Assembly: GCA_037043455.1 (NCBI GenBank)
Contig: JAWPHD010011205.1
Location: forward strand, 22,048 to 86,047
Length of the DNA stretch: 64,000 nt
Origin: Cyrtodaria siliqua
Taxonomy: Eukaryota; Mollusca; Bivalvia; Adapedonta; Hiatellidae
Reading direction: 5' to 3'
The notes under the pieces: model-generated
The model's database searches: none
What the model was told of the DNA's origin: nothing
What the model saw: only the letters and a program-made list of their open reading frames with translations
Position numbers and translations under genes: made by a program
Shown: in pieces, positions 50,201 to 52,086 of the stretch
Layout: each line of letters opens with the position of its first letter
Position numbering within the stretch: position 1 is the stretch's first letter

Positions 50201-51089
50201 CATTGCTCACTGCGCACTCTCACAAGCAGTAACATTGCTCACTGCGCACTCACACAGGCAGTTACATTGCTCACTGCGCACTCACAAGCAGTAACATTGC
50301 TCACTGCGCACTCACAGGGTACTCGGGTAGAGGATAGAATTGAATGTTGTTTAACGGCTCATCAACACAGTATAGGTTATTTAGAGCCGCCCCAAAGAGA
50401 GGGGAAGGATACATGGGAATCCGGGAACCATGCCCTACTCTTATTATCGAATAGATTCCTATGGTTGTTTAACGTGCTCGGAGGATAGACCGATACACGG
50501 GACCGCCCGGGTTTACGTCCCCAACCGACGGACGAGGCTAAGGGAAAGTGTATTGTCCAAGAACACACCGACAAAACTCAGTGGCACCATGGAGGATTGA
50601 AATAGGGGCCTCCGGTAACAAATCCGCCGTGCTACCGACTGCGCCACGTTAGCCCTAACGGGTAGAGCATAACATTTGTCAAAAATCTTCACCCTTGGAG
50701 GACAAAATGAATCCAAATTGAAGACCCAATCTCTGGCATACTGATAATGTCTTGGCAACCTCTAATAAGCAAACACTATTTCTGTCTGATATTCATCTGT
50801 GACCTACCTCATTGGCTGGCCTTTAGGCTTAAGGTCTAGAGTAAAGGCCTGAACTCTATGTATATAAAAAAAAAAAAAAGGCCTAGTCGCGTCACTACTA
50901 GCCAACAGAAATACTGTCATACTGAATATAGCATTAACCTTACTTACAAACATCGGCATTTAGATGTAAACATAAATACCATTTTTCAAGAGACGGTCGA
51001 CTTAGTGACGTATATGGCGAGTCGTAAAACAGCTGTTTTGTGAAGGCCGAAAAAGACCCGAGAAATAACTTACCTTTTTCTGGTTTCAT
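5114..51089 (-). CDS. atos: Atos/FAM214 family protein (whole gene, 12 coding exons)
   Basis: This entry is the span of the gene; the exons are listed separately. Joining exons 51089-51074, 27173-27001, 23567-23371, 22338-22204, 19198-17218, 15473-15336, 13855-13782, 11962-11842, 11673-11515, 8808-8740, 8051-7885 and 5270-5114 gives 3387 bases (1128 residues plus stop). Every junction has AG/GT and matching phase. Seen: residues 1-175 hold the ARTPES and LLERW motifs and YLHFSQLSSWL; residues about 939-1010 hold the LLGNFEESVLNGR and DNAPSPYLGH motifs (Atos-like DUF4210 region); residues about 1022-1098 hold LFNPNKTVVKMFVVMYDL and YLIHLRF..SSKSGKIYLH (the Pfam 'chromosome segregation' C-terminal region). 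Known: Drosophila Atossa is a nuclear factor acting in macrophage tissue invasion and upstream of metabolic genes; vertebrates have ATOSA and ATOSB. Length is close to vertebrate ATOSA. Inferred: a nuclear transcriptional regulator. Family identity is firm; biochemical role is by homology only. Confidence 0.93.
5271..6150 (-). repeat. 64-bp array made from the exon 12 splice acceptor
   Basis: Each 64-bp unit contains, on the minus strand, the acceptor TTTTATTTTACAG followed by GTTTGCCAGCACTAAATC, nearly identical to the real acceptor and exon 12 start at 5270. Eleven regular copies have their AG near 5329, 5393, 5457, 5521, 5585, 5650, 5714, 5779, 5843, 5907 and 5971. Two diverged copies lie near 6063 and 6137. 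The outermost copy retains GCCAGATTTAGTGC, closer to the real exon than the inner ones. All lie in intron 11 upstream of the true acceptor and could act as decoys. Confidence 0.9.
6150..7745. mobile_element. Helitron/pearl-like element with internal 120-150 bp repeats
   Basis: Repeats of a unit with 'GTGACCTATATTTC', 'AGTAGGTCAC', 'AGATGCATAT', 'GAACATTCTGGTG' and 'AATCCTGCGAGAAAGAAGC'. It ends in an ACGGA/ACGAAC-rich stretch and 'AGACGAGATCCGTAAACGGG'. This layout (tandem core then ACGG-like tail) resembles non-autonomous elements of bivalves. A related copy lies at 24640-25700. It is interrupted by the MITE at 6237-7043. No transposase or helicase is present. Confidence 0.6.
6237..7043. mobile_element. 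807-bp inverted-repeat DNA transposon (MITE-like), TA target
   Basis: Ends CAGACCCAGCTGCGTT and, on the other strand, CAAACCCAGTTGCGTT, extending as about 36-base imperfect inverted repeats through AAGTACCCCAAA. A TA flanks each side (6235-6236, 7044-7045). The uninterrupted target is preserved at about 24715-24735 in a related host repeat, so the insertion can be read directly. The interior is full of GTTCGTT/GCGTTCG motifs and codes for nothing evident. Confidence 0.85.
7885..8051 (-). CDS. atos: Atos exon 11 (C-terminal domain)
   Basis: Encodes residues 1022-1077: TLFNPNKTVVKMFVVMYDLS, then DMPANCQTFLRQRTIYMP and SFLRYLIHLR. LFNPNKTVVKMFVV is nearly invariant in the family and lies in the Pfam C-terminal region first described from a yeast meiotic chromosome-segregation protein. 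The donor is TTGCG|GTAAGTAG. It ends two bases into an Arg codon. Confidence 0.96.
8395..8605. repeat. intron 10 segment paralogous to the 3' flank
   Basis: Partner of 4680-5060 (shared blocks given there). The remainder of intron 10 (8052-8739) shows no other feature. Confidence 0.5.
8740..8808 (-). CDS. atos: Atos exon 10
   Basis: A 69-base exon encoding residues 999-1021, GHVNLEPLGKRGYHIPRTGT then VQV. It completes PSPYLGH across the junction and leads into the C-terminal domain. The acceptor is TCTGTTACAG|GG and the donor GGTG|GTAAGTTA, with phase 0 at both ends. Confidence 0.93.
9001..9226. mobile_element. MITE with GGGCCC..TTTTAT termini
   Basis: Left end GGGCCCTGTTTTATTAAACA; right end on the other strand GGGCCCCGTTTTATGAAACA. 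The inverted repeats continue into 'TTACGA'. It splits an older SINE fragment (8940-9000 and 9227-9290, with 'GGGAAGGATACACCGGAATC' and 'CTTACTCTTACTATC'). About 9290-9815 shows nothing else I can support. Confidence 0.7.
9815..10405. repeat. 47-bp minisatellite, about 12 copies
   Basis: Unit GGGAGTTACAGAAATACATG, GGTCTAGACAGTAGAACTGG, TCCATCA. Very homogeneous, so probably young. Lies in intron 9. Confidence 0.95.
10430..11425. repeat. 66-bp G-rich minisatellite, about 15 copies
   Basis: Unit TAAGTTAATGGATGGGTTTA, GGTTATGATGGGGTCAGGGT, AGGTGGGCTTACAGTTTGGG, TTGGGG. The plus strand is strongly G-rich with closely spaced G runs (GGGGTCAGGGTAGGTGGG), so two- or mixed-tier G-quadruplexes are possible. 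Some units lack an internal block (near 10845 and 11165). The two partial-unit patterns recur about 320 bp apart, showing a higher-order duplication. It lies directly beside exon 9 in intron 9. Confidence 0.93.
11515..11673 (-). CDS. atos: Atos exon 9 (Atos-like conserved domain core)
   Basis: Encodes residues 946-998: ESVLNGRIEPVGVVDGFHVE, then IGAGGTFCPKHITLPVTAYF and FQLSDDNAPSPYL. The 'GFxxxIGAxGxFCPKHxxLPV' and 'SDDNAPSPYLGH' patterns are the diagnostic core of the Atos/FAM214 domain (DUF4210). The acceptor is CATCATCAG|GA and the donor ATCTG|GTAGGTC. It is phase 0 on both sides. Confidence 0.95.
11842..11962 (-). CDS. atos: Atos exon 8
   Basis: Encodes residues 905-945, ending STNCLLGNFE. 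The acceptor is ATTTTCAG|TG and the donor TTTGAG|GTAAAAC. The final LLGNFE joins ESVLNGR of exon 9 to make the hallmark start of the Atos-like conserved domain (LLGNFEESVLNGR). Confidence 0.92.
12298..13400 (+). mobile_element. tRNA-derived SINE carrying an internal 24-bp array
   Basis: The head has a degenerate pol III box A (TGGTATAGTGTTAG) and a good box B (GGTTCGATCC at about 12353). The body follows ('ACACGAAACACCAGAAAACT', 'AGCTTCCTTGCTTGATG', 'GCATATAAAGTGTAGGGCTA'). It is interrupted by the array and resumes at 13232 ('GGTATGATGCCACTGTGTGG', 'GGTATTCCAGTGTGGCAGCA', 'ACATGACTGAAAGATTGTTG'). Similar bodies and tails occur in bivalve SINEs I have seen, but the family cannot be confirmed here. 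Confidence 0.65.
12436..13235. repeat. 24-bp minisatellite inside a SINE, about 33 copies
   Basis: Unit GCTAGGACTGGTCCGTCTGG TGTT. Since 24 is a multiple of three, every frame without a stop stays open, giving long repetitive frames (ARTGPSGV, LATPDGPV, SNTRRTSP). These are not genes. Copies are nearly identical with A/T and C/G variants at one or two sites. It lies in intron 7 of atos. Confidence 0.95.
13523..13738. mobile_element. MITE family A (AACCCTTAACCC termini)
   Basis: Inverted ends TTAACCCTTAACCCGCTAAG and, on the other strand, TTTAACCCTTAACCCACTAC. Inside is an imperfect palindrome, GTAAACCCAGATCAGCCTGC and its complement. Other copies lie at 20111-20446, 21652-21843, 27461-27650, 29108-32629 and 32762-32942, in both orientations. 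Confidence 0.85.
13782..13855 (-). CDS. atos: Atos exon 7
   Basis: A 74-base exon encoding residues 881-905, APIKKISSNRFDYDCTL and TNVRAIKK, ending two bases into an Asn codon. The acceptor is TCTTTTCAG|GC and the donor AAAAAA|GTATGTATG. The downstream exon supplies the last base of the codon, confirming phase. Confidence 0.85.
13886..14978. mobile_element. MITE family B (AGGGACACATGGCAAT, TTAA target), interrupted
   Basis: Starts TTAA-AGGGACACATGGCAAT and ends in the complement (GTCAGTGTCCC-TTTAA). Other copies at 28273-28548, 36153-36459 and 45697-46673 are about 280-310 bp when uninterrupted. This copy is 1.09 kb because another transposon sits at 13985-14744. A TTAA target and short inverted ends suggest a piggyBac-type non-autonomous element (inference). 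Confidence 0.8.
13985..14744. mobile_element. pogo/Tigger-like MITE nested in family B
   Basis: Left end CAGTCGAACCGCGATAGCTC; right end on the other strand CAGTCGAACCTCGATAGCTC. Each is flanked by TA (13983-13984, 14745-14746). These termini and the TA target are typical of Tc1/mariner-superfamily pogo-like elements. The 760-bp interior has no transposase frame. Confidence 0.85.
15336..15473 (-). CDS. atos: Atos exon 6
   Basis: Encodes residues 835-880 in phase 0 at both ends: EILRPGEKSYKNLPSPDDIK followed by NFQFIMGRSVCAIFNSNTGLP. The acceptor is TTTGACAG|GA and the donor CCCA|GTAAGTTC. It joins exon 5 as NVTN-EILRP. I see no other exon in the 1.7 kb between it and exon 5, but a very short one could be missed. 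Confidence 0.85.
15530..16170. mobile_element. probable long-hairpin MITE in intron 5
   Basis: CAGGGGTGTAAAATTCCACT at the left and CAGGGGTGCACTTGCCC (other strand) at the right are related. Internal blocks around 15755-15845 reappear inverted at 16025-16125 ('AATACC', 'GAGAAATAAA', 'CATGTACGAAAGCT' versus 'CATGGGAAAAGCT'). Diverged, so boundaries are approximate. 16170-16750 shows nothing else clear. Confidence 0.5.
16753..16999. mobile_element. MITE family C, copy 1
   Basis: Imperfect inverted ends of about 37 bases: GGCCATCCTTAAAAATATAT then TTGTTTGCTGTTTCCC, against GGGCCGACCATAAAAAATTG then TTGGTTTGCTGTTTCCC. The second copy is at 24392-24635 and has the same interior ('GGTAGGTAGGTGA', 'AAGACAGTAAAAACCTTTAG'). 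Confidence 0.85.
17218..19198 (-). CDS. atos: Atos exon 5 (large central exon)
   Basis: A 1981-base exon encoding residues 174-834, with acceptor TTGTTACAG|AA and donor ACAAAT|GTAAGT. It opens with IYAPGESMGYTFSKLPEVHNFP and VVIRTTVTHLPR, which continue the conserved N-terminal block. The rest is Ser/Thr/Lys/Asp-rich and looks disordered. There are basic clusters resembling nuclear localisation signals near residues 327-331 (PKRKV) and 451 (KKRCLD). An acidic/hydrophobic helix-like segment lies at about 477-501 (DEFTASDIRDLIKPLSPSD), a candidate short activation or binding motif. The end, SLCKQLLRKEFHQNVTN, is probably conserved. The frame is open without any interruption. Confidence 0.93.
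19420..20105. repeat. intron 4 sequence with dispersed repeat copy 2
   Basis: 19420-19560 is the second copy of the repeat at 4405-4560. 19560-20105 contains a tandem pair of 'CGATGCCAAT..CGA.T.(A)AGTCGAATTTAC' but no gene I can support. Confidence 0.45.
20111..20446. mobile_element. MITE family A copy with an internal insertion
   Basis: Ends TTAACACTTAACCCACTAC and CGGGTTAAGGGTTAAA. An extra segment of about 170 bp (about 20125-20310) sits between 'CCACTACA' and 'TATATAATGGACTG', which are adjacent in other copies. Confidence 0.75.
20700..21490. mobile_element. degenerate repeat element split by a retroposon
   Basis: Duplicated blocks ('AGGTTAAACC..TTTAAACGGGAAATAATT', 'TTTATAAGATGTATT', 'AAAGTTTCATTGTTGTA', 'CTTTGAAAGTTATTAG') form at least two diverged units. 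'CGCCCGTCGTTGAC' at the left and 'AACGACAGACGGCCGCTTTG' at the right mark possible ends. It was split by the insertion at 20832-21180. Confidence 0.5.
20832..21180 (-). mobile_element. SINE-like retroposon with a 16-bp target duplication
   Basis: CTTTATAAGATGTATT occurs exactly on both sides (20816-20831 and 21181-21196). On the minus strand the insert ends in '..CCTTAAAACCCAATTCAGTTC', a typical SINE tail. A related insert lies at 23611-24063. Confidence 0.8.
21652..21843. mobile_element. MITE family A copy
   Basis: Ends CTTAACCCTTAACCCGTTAG and AACGGGTTAAGGGTTAAAC. It abuts the exon-derived array that begins immediately after it. Confidence 0.8.
21844..22203 (-). repeat. 68-bp array made from the exon 4 end and splice donor
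   Basis: Five copies of a 68-bp unit lie directly downstream (in gene direction) of exon 4. Each repeats the exon's last bases and its donor region: minus-strand GGGGGCGCTCTGCCACT..GTAC followed by GTAGGTGTATAAAACC. The copy nearest the exon keeps AG|GTAGGT. The other four read AT|GTAGGT or, in the third, AT|GTAAGT. All copies carry a one-base deletion relative to the exon that would create a TAG if spliced in. Each copy also contains CAGGGGGCGCT (other strand AGCGCCCCCTG at 21886, 21954, 22022, 22090, 22158). Confidence 0.9.
21886..22237 (-). promoter_or_regulatory. cluster of CTCF-like motifs, 68-bp spacing
   Basis: Five copies of TCAACAGGGGGCGCTCTGCC, plus the exonic precursor GCAGGTGGCGCTCTGCC at about 22227-22237. 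The core CAGGGGGCGCT equals the centre of the vertebrate and fly CTCF consensus (CCACCAGGGGGCGCTA). CTCF is conserved in bilaterians. Occupancy here is an untested inference. Confidence 0.4.
22204..22338 (-). CDS. atos: Atos exon 4
   Basis: Encodes residues 129-174. It includes ERIEGFVNGHVHLQAARSYL, HFSQLSSWLISAGGALPL and RVVYR, the conserved 'RSFLHFSQLSAWL' region of the family. The acceptor is GATGCAG|AT and the donor TACAG|GTAGGTG. Its 3' end with the donor has been tandemly duplicated into the following intron (see 21844-22203). The codons for SAGGALP include GCAGGTGGCGCT, which resembles a CTCF core. Confidence 0.93.
22464..22893. repeat. 37-bp minisatellite, about 11-12 copies
   Basis: Unit AGTAACAGTAGATTCCGGAC, AAGTGTTTATGCCACTA, highly homogeneous. 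In intron 3. 22893-23370 shows no gene or recognised repeat. Confidence 0.95.
23371..23567 (-). CDS. atos: Atos exon 3
   Basis: Encodes residues 64-129, from CRKACDILSQQDILW through MRIDVLLFPDCEHGY to FELLERWDVQLVKKR. The phrases 'I-V-L-L-F-P-D-C' and 'LLERW' are the strongest N-terminal family signatures. The acceptor is TTTGCAG|TG and the donor AG|GTATCT. It ends two bases into an Arg codon that exon 4 completes. Confidence 0.93.
23611..24063 (-). mobile_element. retroposon insertion with a 23-bp target duplication
   Basis: ATTATTTGGGATTCCA..GATAAG occurs at 23588-23610 and 24064-24086 with one mismatch. The insert's first half matches the SINE-like insert at 20832-21180 ('GCCTAACAGGAA.GAACAT', 'AAGACCTT.AATGAGCATGA', 'TCTACCCCTCTGCCT' or similar). 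Confidence 0.75.
24392..24635. mobile_element. MITE family C, copy 2
   Basis: Same termini and interior as 16753-16999, differing mainly in homopolymer lengths. Confidence 0.85.
24640..25700. mobile_element. second copy of the 6150-7745 element, interrupted
   Basis: 'AAGGTCCAGATTTTTCATTT', 'GACCAACACCAACATCAAT' and the 120-150 bp repeats with 'GTGACCTATATTTCAT' match 6150-7745. It preserves the uninterrupted site of the 6237-7043 MITE. It is itself split by 24838-25285. 25700-26105 shows nothing else. Confidence 0.6.
24838..25285. mobile_element. MITE family D (TTCCCAGTTTATCATCC ends)
   Basis: Left ATTATTTCCCAGTTTATCAT, right on the other strand ATTAATTCCCAGTTTATCAT. The interior has poly-A tracts. 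The host repeat continues on both sides ('GATGCATATAAG' | 'CCTAAGGAACATTCTGG'). Confidence 0.7.
26120..26775. mobile_element. element with TGTGTCGCCTGC inverted ends
   Basis: 'TTGTGTCGCCTGCTG' at the left and 'GCAGGCGACACAATA' at the right form the ends. In between are 120-bp-scale repeats with 'AAAGGGGCA.AACTCTGC' and 'AGGTTACAGTTTTATGGAAAG', then a short ACGG-rich tail ('GTGACGGACGATGACTGACG'). Same design as other pearl/Helitron-like elements here; no protein. Confidence 0.6.
27001..27173 (-). CDS. atos: Atos exon 2
   Basis: Encodes residues 6-63. The acceptor is TATTTTCAG|GC and the donor ACAG|GTGATTG, leaving phase 0. It carries DIGMLVTEARTPESS followed by a His/Cys stretch (GPHCRPLQ, DHECDRH) that matches the LITEGRTPECS and KHEC segment of vertebrate ATOSA as I recall it. 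An ATG at 27162 could act as an alternative start and would remove only eight residues. Identity is supported by the perfect phase with exon 3. Confidence 0.9.
27225..27435 (-). mobile_element. SINE family E, partial copy
   Basis: Shares 'CTTGCCCAAGAACACACC', 'AACTCAGTGGCACC' and a box-B-like end with the full-length SINE at 36939-37261. The tail end is missing. Confidence 0.6.
27461..27650. mobile_element. MITE family A copy
   Basis: Ends TAACCCTTAACCCACTACAT and TGTTAAGGGTTAA, about 190 bp, uninterrupted. Confidence 0.85.
27655..27965. repeat. tandem repeat, about 115-bp unit, three copies
   Basis: Units contain 'CTCTGATAATCG', 'ACACACAACCTACTTACAAC', 'ATGGTCATTATTCCTTGGTC' and 'CATCCATTCATTCAT'. 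27965-28270 holds nothing I can name. Confidence 0.85.
28273..28548. mobile_element. MITE family B, complete copy
   Basis: TTAA-AGGGACACATGGCAATCT to the complement ending at TTAA (28545-28548). A diverged second family member begins at the same TTAA (28545 onward: 'AGGAACATACGGCAATCATG'). Confidence 0.85.
29108..32629. repeat. 25-bp satellite-like array (about 136 copies) inside a MITE family A copy
   Basis: The MITE begins at 29108 ('GTAACCCTCAGCCCCCTATG', then the usual palindrome) and closes at 32629 with 'AGCAGGCTAAGGGTTAA'. Between 29225 and 32621 its subterminal 25 bp, TGTTGTAGTCGCCCTTAGCA GGCTA, is repeated about 136 times. Variants (C/G at the tenth base, T/A in 'TTAGC', GTAGT/GGAGT) are arranged in higher-order blocks (see finding). 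Every frame on both strands meets stops, so no long open frame results. Lies in intron 1 of atos. Confidence 0.95.
32762..32942. mobile_element. MITE family A copy
   Basis: TTTAACCCTTTACCCCCTAC to GCGAGTTAAGGGTTAA. Shows the unexpanded form of the end that was amplified just upstream. Confidence 0.85.
33034..33675. repeat. tandem duplication bounded by TGTCCCCTACCGGTC
   Basis: TGTCCCCTACCGGTC occurs at about 33040 and 33655 in the same orientation. Between them two 200-bp-scale units share 'CAGCCAACATCTCAAAA', 'ATTATTAATGCCTAATATAA' and 'CTCGTTTGCAATAGCTATAC'. No coding content is seen; 33675-34380 shows nothing else. Confidence 0.6.
34385..34690. repeat. dispersed repeat, copy 2 (first at 955-1190)
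   Basis: Ordered blocks shared with 955-1190 as described there. Confidence 0.55.
34980..35070 (-). mobile_element. SINE 3' end with (ATTC)n tail
   Basis: On the minus strand the sequence runs '..GTCGACGTGCCATATAACACC' into (ATTCATTC)n, the common 3' end of molluscan SINEs. The head is not recognisable. Confidence 0.5.
35395..35650. repeat. diverged tandem duplication
   Basis: 'TTCCCTATATAACTCTATG', 'TGTGACCCCTG' and neighbouring blocks occur twice about 180 bp apart. A 12-bp microsatellite (CTCACTTATTT) follows at 35715-35790. 35790-36150 shows nothing else. Confidence 0.5.
36153..36459. mobile_element. MITE family B, complete 307-bp copy
   Basis: TTAA-AGGGACACATGGCAATCT to ATTGCCGTGTGTCCCT-TTAA, with TTAA at both edges. 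Confidence 0.85.
36770..37410 (-). mobile_element. older SINE family E copy, split by a younger one
   Basis: 36770-36927 has the tail half ('CATTATAGGTTATTAAGAGA', 'CTGCCCTAATCTTATTA') and 37273-37410 the head half ('AGTGTCTTGCCCAAGGACA', 'TTGAACCCAGGTC'). The two halves would be contiguous without the insert at 36939-37261. Confidence 0.75.
36939..37261 (-). mobile_element. full-length tRNA-derived SINE (family E), 11-bp target duplication
   Basis: CTGATACACTG flanks the insert exactly (36928-36938, 37262-37272). On the minus strand the head has box A TGGCGCAGTCGGTAGTGCG and box B GGTTCAATCC, and the tail is (AATTC)n. Other copies: 27225-27435, 41395-41640, 48005-48290 and 50337-50658. Confidence 0.9.
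37500..37855. repeat. C-rich degenerate tandem repeat
   Basis: Units with 'CCTCCCCACCTTCCCC', 'GCACTGCCTGGGAGGT' and 'CCCCTTCTCACC' of about 50 bp. Open frames here arise from low complexity. Confidence 0.55.
37859..38247. mobile_element. MITE with AGGCCTAAAAAAA ends
   Basis: Near-perfect inverted ends of more than 30 bases: AGGCCTAAAAAAAATATGTG then TGTTTC.GGTTTC, on both sides in opposite orientation. The 'CTACCTACC' core echoes MITE family C. Confidence 0.85.
38815..39074. mobile_element. MITE with ACCGTATAATCC-type ends, TA target
   Basis: CCGTATAATCCCTAATAAAC at the left and, on the other strand, CCGTATAATCCGTAATAAAT at the right, flanked by TA. Confidence 0.8.
39590..40250. mobile_element. 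pearl/Helitron-like element, 130-150 bp internal repeats
   Basis: Three to four units with 'GTAACTCC.CCA', 'GAACATCCTGA', 'CGCTACTAGACATCATACTG' and 'TTCATGAAAATCGGA.GAAAA', then a GGACGGA-type tail and 'CCCTGAAAATTTTGGGGAAAA'. Confidence 0.6.
40630..40865. repeat. 19/38-bp minisatellite, about 11 monomers
   Basis: Alternating monomers TGAATCACTAACTACACAA and TGAGTGACTAACTACACAA make a 38-bp dimer unit. Confidence 0.9.
40980..41390. repeat. repeat-derived sequence with 'TTTGACCTACTGACC' blocks
   Basis: Two related blocks of about 130 bp ('AGTTTGAAG..TGCAATACTTC.ACAAG', 'CCTTTGACCTACTG', 'CAATAGGAGTCATC/AACAATGGCAATC'). 'GTAGAGCTAAAAATT' matches the end of 44045-45670. Confidence 0.45.
41395..41640 (-). 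mobile_element. SINE family E, diverged copy
   Basis: 'CTACTCTTGATTAACC', 'GTGTCTTGCCCAAGAACACA' and 'CTCAGAGGCACC' align with 36939-37261. Includes a 19-bp local duplication (TGTCCCCATATGA). Confidence 0.6.
42000..43510. mobile_element. element with TCTCGCCCA inverted ends and GGTTAGGTAACTTAACC repeats
   Basis: 'GTCTCGCCCATGAGAGTGGG' at the left and 'CAGTGGGCGAGACACCCTC' at the right mark the ends. The interior has about six units of roughly 200 bp with 'GATACTTGGTCATATGTATT', 'GTGGACATCGCTGAACAACA', 'ACCAAGGTCAAGGTCATATT' and multiple copies of the near-palindrome TTGGTTAGGTAACTTAACCT. No protein. Confidence 0.65.
43560..44030. repeat. diverged minisatellite, about 25-bp unit
   Basis: About 18 units of AGTGCCCCAGATAAGCTTTT TTC with frequent changes, an old array. 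Confidence 0.85.
44045..45670. mobile_element. pearl-like element: five 330-bp repeats plus ACGG tail
   Basis: Units of about 325-335 bp with 'AGTAGTCGCTACAAACTTG', 'GGCGGCCATCTTGAATTTCC', 'TTGCTAGGATCAATTAGACA', 'AGAGGAGTAGTCGCTACAAG' and 'ATGTAAACAAAGATGGCC'. The tail is (GGAC)n then a palindrome-like end 'CTCTGCTGATCTCTGATCAGTAGAG'-type (first 20 bases CTCTGCTGATCTCTGATCAG). Tandem core followed by an ACGG microsatellite and terminal hairpin fits pearl/Helitron-like non-autonomous elements. 'AAGATGGCC' and 'GGCGGCCATCTTG' are YY1-like cores. Confidence 0.7.
45697..46673. mobile_element. MITE family B copy with an inserted element
   Basis: Ends AGGGACACATGGCAATCTC and ATTGCCATTTGTCCCTTTAA. 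The left TTAA is lost. A second element (about 45870-46520) with repeated 'TGACCTTGACCTTGGAGCCA', 'TTTGCGC.AGACACGTCGT' and an ACGG-type tail splits it between 'AATATATTT' and 'AAAATTTGGTAAAATAGTGA', which are adjacent in the copy at 36153-36459. Confidence 0.75.
46680..47340. other. atos intron 1 sequence without recognisable features
   Basis: Only short open frames and no repeat family that I can match elsewhere in the window. A short TATATATGTAA duplication occurs near 47120-47150. Confidence 0.5.
47690..47830. repeat. tandem duplication, about 73-bp unit
   Basis: Two copies of GCCTCGCCTAAGGGTGGGGC with TAG.GGGTGTAAGTAATGAC and TGTTCGACAAAA. Upstream, 47520-47575 is a SINE-like 3' end ('TGTGCCGTAAAACACC' then (ATTC)n). 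Confidence 0.75.
47880..47990 (-). pseudogene. non-LTR retrotransposon reverse-transcriptase relic
   Basis: The minus-strand translation includes SSAVLGPLLFLAYINDL, the reverse-transcriptase motif usually written GS-VLGPLLFLIYINDLP in LINEs. It is a fragment of some 35 residues with no flanking domains, running into SINE family E sequence at about 48005. Dead copy. Confidence 0.8.
48005..48290 (+). mobile_element. SINE family E, head-truncated copy
   Basis: Contains the body ('GGTGCCACTGAGTTTTGTCG', 'TCTTGGGCAAGACTC') and tail ('TTGATGAGCCGTTAAACAAC', then (ATTCA)n) of family E but lacks the tRNA-like head. Confidence 0.8.
48410..48862. mobile_element. 453-bp MITE with long inverted repeats and TTAATA duplication
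   Basis: Starts ACAGTCTATTAAATCATTTT and ends in its exact complement. Perfect pairing runs over about 33 bases and imperfect pairing over about 80. TTAATA flanks both sides (48404-48409, 48863-48868). The centre holds five 'GTGATGTCATAAT'-type repeats of about 22 bp. Confidence 0.9.
49430..49695 (+). mobile_element. complete tRNA-derived SINE, distinct family
   Basis: The head GCGTCCGTGGCCGAGTGGTT holds box A (TGGCCGAGTGG); box B is GGTTCGATCCC at about 49490. The structured GC-rich body follows ('CCCAGGTGCCCGCCCGTGCA', 'GGGGCACCTGGGGTCTTCC'), then a (TTCAA)n tail. Flanks TTCAAAACGCTT and TTCAAAATGCTT look like a target duplication with one mismatch. The tRNA head resembles Leu/Ser-type tRNAs; it is not a functional tRNA gene. 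Confidence 0.85.
50195..50320. repeat. short minisatellite, about 37-bp unit, 3-4 copies
   Basis: Unit CACACAGGCAGTTACATTGC TCACTGCGCACT, alternating with a CAAGCAGTAAC variant. Confidence 0.85.
50337..50658 (-). mobile_element. full-length SINE family E, 13-bp target duplication
   Basis: CGGGTAGAG.ATA flanks it (50324-50336 and 50659-50671, one mismatch). Box A and B remnants lie at the 50650 end and the (AATTC) tail at the 50337 end. It lies only 416 bases from the atos start codon. Confidence 0.85.
51074..51089 (-). CDS. atos: Atos exon 1 (coding part: start codon plus 15 bases)
   Basis: The exon encodes M-K-P-E-K plus the first base of a Gly codon and ends at AAAG|GTAAGT. That base joins GC at the start of exon 2 to make Gly, so the reading is MKPEKGLEDMEDKLYD. 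Vertebrate ATOSA proteins also start with MKP, which supports this start over the internal Met at 27162. The start has A at -3. The exon continues upstream as 5' leader to at least about 51300. Alternatively the TTGCAG ending at 51099 could be a splice acceptor, which would make this a 25-base exon. The 24 kb gap to exon 2 means the pairing needs transcript support. Confidence 0.75.
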
Positions 51090-51113
51090 TCTGAATACTG
51101 CAACCAGAAACAA

Positions 51114-51206
51114 TCAGATAACTTCTACAGCCATGTTGACTTTCTTCTTCCGTCAGTCTTGTTCTGTCATTTTTTGTCTGAAGCGAACAATCAAGTACTT
51201 TTTCAT
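51114..51206 (-). promoter_or_regulatory. two upstream ORFs in the presumed atos 5' leader
   Basis: If the leader is unspliced, it holds two short open frames before the main start. One runs 51206-51153 (17 codons plus stop, starting MKKYL). The other runs 51134-51114 (MAVEVI plus stop) in a good start context (CAACATGG). The second ends 24 bases before the main ATG. Such uORFs commonly dampen translation of the main frame; that role here is inference. They would be irrelevant if the leader is removed by splicing at the TTGCAG just upstream of the start codon. Confidence 0.4.
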
Positions 51207-51239
51207 CACTACTTCGATCGACCAATATCTGTCTCGGCG

Positions 51240-51720
51240 AGTTACTGTTTATGGTTCGCAATGTGTAGAGAGGTCACGTGAACAAACAAAAACAAAACAA
51301 ATGTCAATATTAGCAAAAAAGCAATAAACTTATGAATGAAAACTTTCAAAAATATAAAATATCAGTTGGCATTGAAAGCCTTATTTACGGAATATATTTA
51401 TTTTGATGAAAATACGGATAATTTCGGAACCATTCGGTAAACAAATATAACCTTGACCTTGTTCCATTGACCCGTAATCACACAAGTGGGAAAATTGCAA
51501 AATATGGGTGGGGTCGTAAAAGAATAAGTTAATATTACGAAAGCGATTTTATTTCTTACAATTATCAATAGTGACACTATAAAGAACATTTATTTAGACG
51601 CAGAAGTCCTAAATATATACTCTGAAGTAGTTTGACAGTTGACAGCAATCACTTCCGCAAAGGGAGACCACTCTCAACTACAATGCCTAAATTGTTGCGC
51701 AATCCCAGAGGGTCTCGCGC
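51240..51720 (-). promoter_or_regulatory. presumed atos promoter region
   Basis: This is the region upstream of the first coding exon. It has a palindromic E-box CACGTG at 51275-51280 and an ETS-like ACTTCCG near 51651. There is no TATA box at a convincing position. The transcription start cannot be placed from sequence alone; this call rests on position and two short motifs. Confidence 0.3.
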
Positions 51721-52086
51721 CCCTAGCTACAAGATACAAACTTAACTAGTGAAACTATACACAGTCATTTAGATCTAGTCAAGGCTGGCATAAAATAAAT
51801 TATTACATAACAAATAAAATGGAAGTATTAACAATTAAGATAAATTAGGGCGAATTCATACACACGCTGTCTATTACAATTGTCAAATATTTATTTTGCC
51901 CGCTTACTGTGGTCTGGGACGAAAATAGCATATACATAGAGCCCTGTTGCGGTGCAATGGAACAATTTACCAGTTAACATCACAGACCTTAATAACAAAT
52001 AGATAGAAAAATGTGAAATGTATCTAAATTTCATGTGAAATAGTGTGAACAAAACATTGTCCGACTTTGAACACGCATATCACAGG

